Below are positions 1 through 7,510 of a DNA stretch of 64,000 nt, in pieces. Made by a program: the position numbers and the translations under genes. The first letter of the stretch is position 1; each line of letters opens with the position of its first letter. Below the pieces are notes generated by a model. The model ran no database searches and was not told the origin of the DNA. It was given only the letters and a program-made list of their open reading frames with translations. The DNA is from Paenibacillus mesophilus (lineage in GTDB: Bacteria > Bacillota > Bacilli > Paenibacillales > NBRC-103111), in assembly GCF_005938385.1 (NCBI RefSeq), contig NZ_VCRA01000022.1, positions 1-64,000 on the forward strand, given 5' to 3'.

Positions 1-120
1 TCCAGCTTCCTTCAGATTCCACCTCGCGATGGACACCCTTGCTCTTGGCTAGTGGTTGGCCACTACATGCCCCCACAGCGGACTTTCACCGCCTAGTTAG
101 TCGCCATGCGTGGCGCACAA
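1..120. other. Unassigned non-coding edge sequence
   Basis: No convincing coding frame is visible. The stretch holds short GC-rich inverted segments, such as GCCATGCGTGGC near 103-114, and looks like structured non-coding DNA that continues to the left of the window. It reminds me of the non-coding ends that flank some insertion sequences (IS110-type among the options), but this is an unverified impression and the putative mobile-element gene would lie outside the window. Confidence 0.25.
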
Positions 121-338
121 AAAACAAACAGCCGGTTAACCGGCTCAGGCTGTCGAGAAACCCCCGATTTTTTCAAGGGCGATTAAAAAGAACATTTTTC
201 ACATCATAACGTGGCTCTCAGATCGTTTTAAATCGATTTTTCTTGTTTGAGACGAGAGTCACCACATAAAAAAATAAAGTGCGAAATGCCCATTAGACTT
301 TATCGACACTCTGAGCCGGTTAACCGGCTGCTTGTTTT
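121..338. mobile_element. 218-bp element with ~40-bp terminal inverted repeats
   Basis: The left arm (121-161) and right arm (299-338) are inverted copies of each other, about 27 of 28 matching in the outer part. Each arm contains the perfect 16-bp palindrome AGCCGGTTAACCGGCT (130-145 and 314-329). The inside is AT-rich with no coding frame. It starts only 15 bp after the stop of the DUF4838 gene, so it may also terminate that transcript. The architecture is MITE-like; no transposase or clear target duplication is seen. Confidence 0.6.
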
Positions 339-352
339 CACTTACAACACAT

Positions 353-3300
353 TCAAGGGCTCGCTGGCGTCGCATACAAGTACACGTCGTCCACGAGAAG
401 CTCCGCCCCGTTCGTCACCTTGTCGGCTATGACGACAAGCTGCAGCTTCTTCACTTCGCTGCCGCCCGCAGTCGCGGGAATGACTCCTTTCAGCCGGATC
501 GGCTCCCATGAGCCCGGAGTGGAGCCGTTCAGCGCCCGCACCTCCGAGACGGTGGTAGACAGCGTCTTCCCTTGCGCATCCTGGAAGTTGACCGCCAGCT
601 GAATCGTGCCGTTCGCCGGAGTTCCGTCCTTTACTTTATAGAACGCTTCCGCCGCGAAACGTCCGGGAACGGCGTTCATCGCTTGCACCGGTCCGCCCCG
701 CACCATATTTTGAATGAGCAGGCCGTACTGTCCGGAACGGGAAGCCGCATTCGATCTGGCGATGCTCCCTGTCGTGCTGACCCAATAAGTCCACGGCGCG
801 GCCGCCGTTCCCGACCCTAACTCGAACGAGCTGTTGGCCGATGCGGGAGGACCGCCGTCCGCCATCGTCAGCAGAAGCCGTGCCCATTCCCGCTCCGAGC
901 CGTAGACGGAACCATAGACGGTATCCGTAACCGCTTGCCTGATATCCCCCGCCTGAGGCCCGGAAGACCGGATATAGTCCAATACGGGCCAGAACGTCGA
1001 TTCCAAATTCAAGCTGCTGCGGTTCTGGAATACGGAGACGTCATCCAAATAAGCCGTGCCGTCGGTCAAGCTGTCGACGATGACGATAAACTGCACGCTC
1101 TTGACGGCGGCGCCGCCCACCTGGGCCGGGATGTCGTACAACATAATCGCTTCGTTCCATGTCCCGGCGCCGCCGGCAAGCCTAACTGTCTTGCCCCGGG
1201 CCGAACCGATCTGCTTGCCCGCGCTGTCCCTCAAGTTCATCGCGAGCTGAATCGTCCCTTTGCCCGCATAACCCGCCGGAACTTTATAATACGTACGCGC
1301 GGCGAGCAGTCCCGGCTCTACCGGAAATACTTGTACGGGCCCTCCCCGGTCCAATCCTTGGATTTTCAAGCTTGCCGCACCCGAACGAGCGAGCTCCGTC
1401 GACCTTTGGATCGTACCGGTGCTTTGAATCCAATTCGTCCAAGGTGCCGCCGTTGTCGATCCGGAGTCGAACGAACCGTTGGCCGCCATCTGGAACAAGC
1501 CGCTTCGCGCTTCCTTCAGCAGACGGGCGAACGACTTCATTTGCGGACTCGTTCCGCCCGCGGCCAGCGCGGCTACCTGATCCGTAACCGGTCCTCCGTT
1601 CGGCTCGTTCCGCTCCAAGTAGCCCGCCATATCCCAGTATGTTTTTGCATTCCATAGTGGCCACGTCAGCGAATACGTTCTCGGATCAAGATAGTGAACG
1701 AGAACCGGGTCGTTTTTGAACGCATCGACCAAATCCAGACGCTTTTGCAGCATAAGCTGCTTCGTCCCGAGCGTCCGATCCATCTCGTCCAGCATCGCCA
1801 GTGCGGAGGCGCTGTCCGCCGGGGCCGCCGTATCCTTCGGATAGCTGAGCGCCGAAGCTTCGTAATACTCGAACGCCCGAAGCAGCAAGTTCGCCCGGGC
1901 CTTCTGAGGCGCCGTCTGCGCTTTGGCCGCGACCGACTCGAGCAGCGCCCGGCTGTCGGCTATTTCCCGATCCGTGACGATGTTCAAATAGTCCGCCGAA
2001 TTGAACGCCAAATAGGTACCCGTTTTACGGGACTCGAACCAGTCCGTCGCCTTGACCCGCTGCGTCCAAAATTGCTCCCAATGGTCGTAATACGCGGCAA
2101 GGTCCGCCGCCGCTGCCGGCCCTACCGCCCGGACGTACCATTCCTGCAGCAGCGCGTCGACATCCGCGGACGGATTCCATTGCAGCTTGGCCGATATCCA
2201 CGGCTTCGGTCCTTCTCCCCAGTTCGGATACAGCTCCGCATAATGGGCGGTTACCCCGGACTGCGCGGCGAACTTGTAATTGTCGGCCATCTGATGGTTG
2301 TATACCCTCGGCACCAAATACGGCGTACCGTACATGTAATCGTACCAGGCCAAGTTGGACGTCACGGCCGCCCATTGCTGCACTTGCGCTTGGCCTGCCG
2401 CTTCTACGGCCGAATCGGCCCACGCCATCCGGTCTTTCGTCAGAAACGGAACGACGCGCGCGTTCAGCGGAAACGACGGCGGGTCCATCACCTCCTGGTA
2501 AGCGAGCAGACCGAACCATTTGTCCGGGTATACGGCCAGCACGCCTTCCGCCACTTGATTGACCCAGTTGTAGTAAAGGTCCGACATGTCCACGAGGCCG
2601 ATCGAATTCAGTTTGTTCGGGTAGTCCGGATGATCCGGGTTCGCTTCGCAGTAGCCGCCCGAGTCGTTTACGCCGAGCGAATATGACGTTTCGTCCGGGT
2701 TGTTGGCGAAATAGCGGATGATGTTGCTTACCGCTTCCTCCACGATGCCGGGCGCGGTAAAGCAAGGCTGCCACCCGTGCGTCGTATCGGTAGGCGGAAT
2801 ATATCGCTGGCCGTTCCGGATCGGGAAATATTCGGGATGCGTCGTGCCGTATTGCGAAGGCGGGAACAGCTTCAACAAATTATGATGAAAATGGATCCGG
2901 TTGTGCAGCCGGTTTTTGTCCAGCCAATCCGACCGCTCCGGATATTGCGTCCAGCTCGTTCCGGGACTGAACACTCTGGAGAAGAAGACGGGTTCCTCTC
3001 TGACGTCCTGTCCCGGAACGGACAAATTGGCACTCAGCGGAACGTCCTCCCCGTCGGGACCCGGCAGCAGCCACCGGACGCCTGCATAACGCTCCAGAAA
3101 ATCATAGACGCCGTACGCGGTGCCTGACGGAGTCGGTCCCGCGATTACGATACAGTTGCCGTGAGGATGAATGACGAAGCCGTCATCATCGAGCCCTTGC
3201 AGCAAGTTCGCCATGTGCGGGTCGGAACCGGAATCGCCTACATAGAGGCGGACATGCACGTTCAAGCTTCCTCCGTTCGTGTGCAGCTCCTGCTCCGTCA

Positions 3301-3559
3301 TAACCGGCAGGACGGCGCCCGTCGACTTCCGGACATACTCGACCAATTCGTCCGCGGCACGGCGGGTCGTATCGTCCGCCTGCTCCGCCACGATCACGAC
3401 GGCATGGGGGGCGCCGTTGTCCACGATTATCAAGCTCCCGCTCCCGTTCGATGCGGATGCCGCCACGGACGTACTCCCGCTCCAGACGATCGACGCGGAC
3501 AATGCCATCAGCAGGACGGCGATCCATTTGCCCGCAGCTTGTTGCAACTTCTTTCCCAT
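353..3559 (-). CDS. Secreted DUF4838 / GH67-like carbohydrate-active protein with two C-terminal binding modules
   Basis: A predicted secreted protein of about 1068 residues. A Sec signal peptide covers about residues 1-34 (basic start, then a hydrophobic stretch ending near SVAASA). Residues about 40-170 resemble the N-terminal domain of alpha-glucuronidases (GH67), followed by a DUF4838 region to about 480. The C-terminal third contains two related beta-sandwich-like modules (about 715-870 and 905-1060), each opening ANGSF or ANSSF and carrying RGGPVQ, as expected of CBM4/9-type sugar-binding modules. I chose the ATG at 3559 because AAGGAG lies 8 bases upstream; the GTG three codons earlier overlaps that site. 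It is the last gene downstream of a sugar importer on the same strand, which suggests extracellular attack on the imported glycan. Catalysis is inferred, not shown. Confidence 0.75.
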   Translation of the reverse strand: MGKKLQQAAGKWIAVLLMALSASIVWSGSTSVAASASNGSGSLIIVDNGAPHAVVIVAEQADDTTRRAADELVEYVRKSTGAVLPVMTEQELHTNGGSLNVHVRLYVGDSGSDPHMANLLQGLDDDGFVIHPHGNCIVIAGPTPSGTAYGVYDFLERYAGVRWLLPGPDGEDVPLSANLSVPGQDVREEPVFFSRVFSPGTSWTQYPERSDWLDKNRLHNRIHFHHNLLKLFPPSQYGTTHPEYFPIRNGQRYIPPTDTTHGWQPCFTAPGIVEEAVSNIIRYFANNPDETSYSLGVNDSGGYCEANPDHPDYPNKLNSIGLVDMSDLYYNWVNQVAEGVLAVYPDKWFGLLAYQEVMDPPSFPLNARVVPFLTKDRMAWADSAVEAAGQAQVQQWAAVTSNLAWYDYMYGTPYLVPRVYNHQMADNYKFAAQSGVTAHYAELYPNWGEGPKPWISAKLQWNPSADVDALLQEWYVRAVGPAAAADLAAYYDHWEQFWTQRVKATDWFESRKTGTYLAFNSADYLNIVTDREIADSRALLESVAAKAQTAPQKARANLLLRAFEYYEASALSYPKDTAAPADSASALAMLDEMDRTLGTKQLMLQKRLDLVDAFKNDPVLVHYLDPRTYSLTWPLWNAKTYWDMAGYLERNEPNGGPVTDQVAALAAGGTSPQMKSFARLLKEARSGLFQMAANGSFDSGSTTAAPWTNWIQSTGTIQRSTELARSGAASLKIQGLDRGGPVQVFPVEPGLLAARTYYKVPAGYAGKGTIQLAMNLRDSAGKQIGSARGKTVRLAGGAGTWNEAIMLYDIPAQVGGAAVKSVQFIVIVDSLTDGTAYLDDVSVFQNRSSLNLESTFWPVLDYIRSSGPQAGDIRQAVTDTVYGSVYGSEREWARLLLTMADGGPPASANSSFELGSGTAAAPWTYWVSTTGSIARSNAASRSGQYGLLIQNMVRGGPVQAMNAVPGRFAAEAFYKVKDGTPANGTIQLAVNFQDAQGKTLSTTVSEVRALNGSTPGSWEPIRLKGVIPATAGGSEVKKLQLVVIADKVTNGAELLVDDVYLYATPASP

Positions 3560-3640
3560 TCGATTCACTCCTTGACCATTGGAAATGTATTCTCCGGTCT
3601 GACTAGAAGTTATCTAGGGTGTAAGACTTTCGGATGTTTC

Positions 3641-3702
3641 GGGGGCTCCCCCAAAAGTACTCGGAATTAACTTCGAAGGCCTTCTTCACTTTTGGGGGAC
3701 CA
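3641..3702. repeat. REP-like hairpin, copy 1
   Basis: A 62-bp imperfect palindrome with outer arms CCCCCAAAAGT and ACTTTTGGGGG around a central CTTCGAAG. It is followed directly by a second copy. Together they sit between the permease stop and the DUF4838 gene, where they could attenuate or stabilise the transcript. Confidence 0.8.
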
Positions 3703-3705
3703 GTT

Positions 3706-3767
3706 GGGGGCTCCCCCAAAAGTAATCGGATTAAGCTTCGAAGCCCCTCTTCACTTTTGGGGGACCC
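3706..3767. repeat. REP-like hairpin, copy 2
   Basis: Tandem partner of the preceding hairpin, with the same arms and the central AAGCTTCGAAG. It abuts the permease stop codon at 3768, so it could act as a processing or termination hairpin in the minus-strand operon transcript. Confidence 0.8.
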
Positions 3768-4604
3768 TTACCCCTTCACCGCTCCCATCGTAGCCCCTTC
3801 CATAATCCAACGCTGGAAGAAGACGTACATCAGAATGGAAGGAATCATCGCGATCGTCACGCCGGCGAACAACGTGACCCAATCCGCCGTGTACTGCATC
3901 ATTTGGTTCGCCTGGTACATGTTGACGCCGATCGTATACTTTTTCGGATCGCTCAAATAAATGAACGGGGCCAGGAAGTTGTTGTACAGTCCGAGAAACT
4001 TGAAAATCGCCACCGTCACGATGCCGGGCATCGCGAGCGGCACCATAATGCGGAAAAACACTTGATACAGCGAGGCGCCGTCCATAAACGCGCTTTCCTC
4101 CAGCTCCTTCGGCAGCGACTGCATGAAGCCGCCGAGCAGCATGAGGAAGAAGACGCTCTCGCCCAAGCTCTCCAGCAGGATCAGTCCGGTCAAGCTGTTC
4201 GTCAAATGCAGATCCCGCATAAGCACGTATTGCGGAATAAGCGCATTGATCCCCGGCAAAAACAGCGACAGCATAATCGTGCCCCAAATGAGCTTGCGGC
4301 CCTTGAACTCCATTCGCGTAAGCGCGTATGCGTTCAAAGTCGTAAGCAGCGTGCCGAGGAGCAGGCTCGCCCCCACGTAGTACAGCGTGTTCAGCAGCGT
4401 AGTGCCGAGCTTGTATTTCACCCAGGCGTTTTTGTAATTGACCCACTTCCAGACTTCCGGCAGTGACCATACGTTCTGGAAAAACTCGCGGTTCGTTTTG
4501 AGCGATTCATACAGCACCCATACGAGCGGGAAGAGGATCGTAATCGACCAGACGATCAGCGCGAGCCGCCATATGAGGTCCATCCATGTGCGCCGTTCCT
4601 TCAT
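3768..4604 (-). CDS. Carbohydrate ABC transporter permease (MalG/LacG family)
   Basis: Inner-membrane permease of a sugar importer, about 278 residues with six predicted membrane segments. The EAA loop that contacts the ATPase is visible as LEESAFMDGASLYQVFFRI near residues 180-200. The C-terminus ends MEGATMGAVKG, as in the MalG/LacG family. Start at the ATG 4604 is supported by GGGGAGAGG a few bases upstream; longer versions would run into the upstream permease. The gap to the upstream permease stop is only 16 bases, so the two are co-transcribed and presumably form the heterodimeric channel. No ATPase gene is nearby, so a shared MsmX-type ATPase is expected. Confidence 0.93.
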   Translation of the reverse strand: MKERRTWMDLIWRLALIVWSITILFPLVWVLYESLKTNREFFQNVWSLPEVWKWVNYKNAWVKYKLGTTLLNTLYYVGASLLLGTLLTTLNAYALTRMEFKGRKLIWGTIMLSLFLPGINALIPQYVLMRDLHLTNSLTGLILLESLGESVFFLMLLGGFMQSLPKELEESAFMDGASLYQVFFRIMVPLAMPGIVTVAIFKFLGLYNNFLAPFIYLSDPKKYTIGVNMYQANQMMQYTADWVTLFAGVTIAMIPSILMYVFFQRWIMEGATMGAVKG

Positions 4605-4620
4605 AAGTCCTCTCCCCTTC

Positions 4621-5568
4621 CTAATACTCGTAAGCTTTGTTCGGCATAAATTTGTCCACAAGCAGCTTCGCCGCGATGAGAACGACGAACAGGAACATGC
4701 CGATGGCGGACGCGTAGCCGTAATTGTGCGACTCGCTGCCGAACGCCAGGTTGAACATGTACAGCCCGATGACGTCGGTCGAGCCGGACGGTCCGCCGTT
4801 CGTCAGGATGAGCACCTTGTCGAAGCTCTTCAGCGAACCGAGCACGAGAAACAGCGCGCTGACCCGGATGATCGGGGAGATGAGCGGAATCGTGATGCGG
4901 AACAGCCGCGTCATATGACCCGCCCCTTCCATGATGGCCGATTCGTAGAGAGAGCGCGGGATCGTAATCATCGCGTTCATGAAGATGACTACATAGAGCC
5001 CGACTCCCGCCCAGACGAACGGCGGCACGATCGCGGCCAACGCCGTCCGGGTATCCCCGAGCCAGTAATAGCCTCCCATATCGATGCCGAGCAGTCCGAG
5101 CGTCGCGTTCAGCAGCCCATAGCTGCCGTCGTAGACGAACGCCCACAGCAAGGCGACGACAACCGTGGACAGCACGTTCGGGAAGAAGAACAGCACCTTG
5201 AACAGCTTCGTGCCTTTGTAGCCTTTGTTCGTAAGCAAGTAGGCGAGCAGCAGCGAGATCAGAATGACGCATACCGGGACAGTGACCATGTAAAACAAAT
5301 TGTGGCCGAGCGCCCTCCACACGTACTTGTCCCGGATCATCGTCGAATAGTTGTCGAGACCGACGAACTTCGGCTCCGAGATGCCATTCCAATTCAACAG
5401 CGAGTAATAGACGGACATCAAGTTCGGATACAGCGTGAACAGCAAATATCCTCCGAATGCGGGTACTATGGCGATAAGGAGAAACAAACGCTTCTGTACG
5501 TTCGCTTTTTGCAGCCATCCCGTTCGGACGGGACGGTCGGCGTTCGTTTCGTTTCGGATCGCTTGCAA
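4621..5568 (-). CDS. Carbohydrate ABC transporter permease (MalF/LacF/UgpA family)
   Basis: Partner permease, about 315 residues with six membrane helices and the EAA-loop sequence YESAIMEGAGHMTRLFRITI. The first helix region contains YPNLMSVYYSLLNW, typical of LacF/UgpA-like subunits. I prefer the TTG at 5568 as start, since AAAGGAG lies 8 bases upstream. The GTG nine bases earlier overlaps that ribosome site and is unlikely. It follows the binding-protein gene and precedes the MalG-like permease in a minus-strand operon. Confidence 0.93.
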   Translation of the reverse strand: MQAIRNETNADRPVRTGWLQKANVQKRLFLLIAIVPAFGGYLLFTLYPNLMSVYYSLLNWNGISEPKFVGLDNYSTMIRDKYVWRALGHNLFYMVTVPVCVILISLLLAYLLTNKGYKGTKLFKVLFFFPNVLSTVVVALLWAFVYDGSYGLLNATLGLLGIDMGGYYWLGDTRTALAAIVPPFVWAGVGLYVVIFMNAMITIPRSLYESAIMEGAGHMTRLFRITIPLISPIIRVSALFLVLGSLKSFDKVLILTNGGPSGSTDVIGLYMFNLAFGSESHNYGYASAIGMFLFVVLIAAKLLVDKFMPNKAYEY

Positions 5569-5700
5569 CGGGCACACTCCTTTTTAAGGAACTGTCACAT
5601 AATTGCCTACCTTGCAGCCGACGCCCGCTCCTACTCATGACAAACGGGGCCATCTCCTAGCAGATACGTTATTACGTGACAGTCCTAAGTTTGCATGTAG

Positions 5701-7161
5701 TTATTTCGCCGCGGCTTCGATCGCTTTCTTCAGCAGCGCTTCGGCTTCCTGGAGAACCGGCATCGGGTCCTGCTTGCCGAGCGCGATCTGCGTAACCGCT
5801 TCGTTCATCACTTTGTTCGATTGCTGGTAGGCCGGATCGGTGAGGGAGACGTTGCGGAAGCCGCTCTCCAGCATCACTTTATTCGTCTTCATATAGTCGT
5901 ACATCGCCTTCGGCGCGTCCTGGATTTTGCTCGCGCGCACCGGGTCGTCGGAGAAATCTTTGCGTACCGGCAGCATGCCGCCTTTATCGGCGATCATCGT
6001 TTGGACGTCCAAATTCCACAGCCACACGTTGAACTCTTTCGCCCACTTCTTGTTCAGCTCAGGCTTGGCCGCCCAAATGTAGTTGCCGTTGCCCGCACTG
6101 AGCCGCACATAGATCGTGCTGCCCGGCTTGCTGCTCATCGGCACGGCCATGAAGCCCCATTTGAACTCTTTCGGCGTCGACTCTTTCATCTCGTTCTGCA
6201 CCCAGGTTCCCGAGGAAACCATGGCCGCTTTGCCTTGCAGCACCTGCATCTGCGACTGCGTATGGTTGAGCGCGGCGACGCCTTCGGGGAAATAGCCTTT
6301 CTTGCCCATCTCAAATACGCGATTCCAGCGTTCGATATTTTCCGGAGCCAAATGTTGCGGCAGCTTGAAGTTGCGGTAGTTGTCCTCGAACGTTTTCAGG
6401 TTGCCGTTTATTTCCGCCAGCTCGAACTGCTTCCAGACGCCGAACGCATAATCGAGGTAGCCCGGGTATTGACCCGGGAACGTGATTGGAATGATGCCTT
6501 TCGCTTTAATGTCTTCACACAGCTTCAGAAACTCTTCCCATGTTTTCGGGTTTTGGTTCCAGCCGTTTTTGACGAACATATTTTTGTCGAACATCAGTCC
6601 GGCGCTCGTACCGGCGTTCGGAAGCGCATACGTTTTGCCCAGCACCCGCGGTGCCGAAACGTATTCGCCGTCCAGGGCGATTTCCTTCAGCGTTTTGCCG
6701 CCTCCGTCATATGCCTTGCGGTCCCATAAATCTTCCTGGGGCTCCAGCTTGCCGGCCGCGACGACCGGCTCCACTCCGCCCGGAATGCTGCCGGAGAACA
6801 GATCGAACATGTCTTGATCGTTGCCCGCGGATATTTTCGTGCCTATGATCGTATCGATCTTGGGGGAATAGACGACTTCGAAGCTGACGTTCGGAAACTT
6901 CTTCTTAAAGGAGTCCATCGCGTAATCGAACCATTCGCGGCCCATGCCGCTTTCGAAGAACCCTACCTTAAGCGTAACCTTCTGGTCTTTCGGAAGCCCG
7001 TTCTCCGGGTATACGCCACCGTTCGCCGCACTCGCTCCGCTTGCCGCTCCCTGCCCGCCGTCCGCCGCCTTCTTGTCGTCCGCCTTGCCGCAAGCCGCTC
7101 CCATTAGCGCGAGCATGGCGACCGCGACTGTAATTGAAACCGCTTTTATTTGTTTGGACAC
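5701..7161 (-). CDS. Extracellular sugar-binding lipoprotein of an ABC importer
   Basis: Family 1 extracellular solute-binding protein of 486 residues. The N-terminus is a lipoprotein signal (basic start, hydrophobic core, lipobox-like MGAAC with the Cys near residue 24), followed by a Gly/Ala-rich linker. It should be tethered to the outer face of the membrane and hand sugar to the two permeases downstream. The GTG start at 7161 has AGGAGGG 9 bases upstream. The promoter region (7162-7510) lies between it and the AraC-type sensor gene. The substrate cannot be read from sequence; the neighbouring DUF4838 protein hints at a glucuronic acid-containing glycan or another plant polymer. Confidence 0.92.
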   Translation of the reverse strand: MSKQIKAVSITVAVAMLALMGAACGKADDKKAADGGQGAASGASAANGGVYPENGLPKDQKVTLKVGFFESGMGREWFDYAMDSFKKKFPNVSFEVVYSPKIDTIIGTKISAGNDQDMFDLFSGSIPGGVEPVVAAGKLEPQEDLWDRKAYDGGGKTLKEIALDGEYVSAPRVLGKTYALPNAGTSAGLMFDKNMFVKNGWNQNPKTWEEFLKLCEDIKAKGIIPITFPGQYPGYLDYAFGVWKQFELAEINGNLKTFEDNYRNFKLPQHLAPENIERWNRVFEMGKKGYFPEGVAALNHTQSQMQVLQGKAAMVSSGTWVQNEMKESTPKEFKWGFMAVPMSSKPGSTIYVRLSAGNGNYIWAAKPELNKKWAKEFNVWLWNLDVQTMIADKGGMLPVRKDFSDDPVRASKIQDAPKAMYDYMKTNKVMLESGFRNVSLTDPAYQQSNKVMNEAVTQIALGKQDPMPVLQEAEALLKKAIEAAAK

Positions 7162-7260
7162 GATCCGTAACCCTCCTTGAGTAATCGCTGCTGCTGATCG
7201 TTTATATGCTTTTATCGGAACCGGCCGGTTCGCTAGTACCGTATCATGTTCATCGAAACG

Positions 7261-7283
7261 GCGTAAATATTTGATTTTTTACG
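7261..7283. promoter_or_regulatory. Inverted repeat upstream of the sugar-binding protein gene
   Basis: GCGTAAA and TTTACGC are separated by about 9 AT-rich bases, roughly 100 bp upstream of the start at 7161. Its position would suit a binding site for the adjacent AraC-type regulator. That role is inferred only from position and symmetry. Confidence 0.35.
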
Positions 7284-7322
7284 CGATATGCATATTTGTT
7301 GAAAGGTGCCGGAAGCCAAATA

Positions 7323-7377
7323 ACCCCACAAAGTGGAGCCTTGCTTCGAAGCTTATTCCAAGTACTTTGCGGAGACC
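7323..7377. repeat. REP-like hairpin, diverged inverted copy 3
   Basis: Read on the minus strand this matches the two hairpins at 3641-3767: a CAAAGTACTTGGAATAAG arm, the central AAGCTTCGAAG and a CACTTTGTGGGG arm. It lies between the AraC-type gene and the sugar-binding gene. The rest of 7162-7510 shows no gene. Confidence 0.6.
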
Positions 7378-7510
7378 CTGAAAATATAAATATGTTAGCC
7401 AAAAAACCGATCCGTCCGCGAAAGACGGCACGGCCGCCATCCGGGTCGAATCGGGCATATGGCGGGATCGCCTTTTTTTTACCCCGTCATCGTTTTTGTT
7501 GATTTCCGCG

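Noticed and set aside
4438..6729. Plus-strand frames of 300-400 codons opposite the sugar permeases and binding protein
   Set aside because: Arg/His/Gln-rich composition and full overlap with clear transport genes mark them as artefacts.
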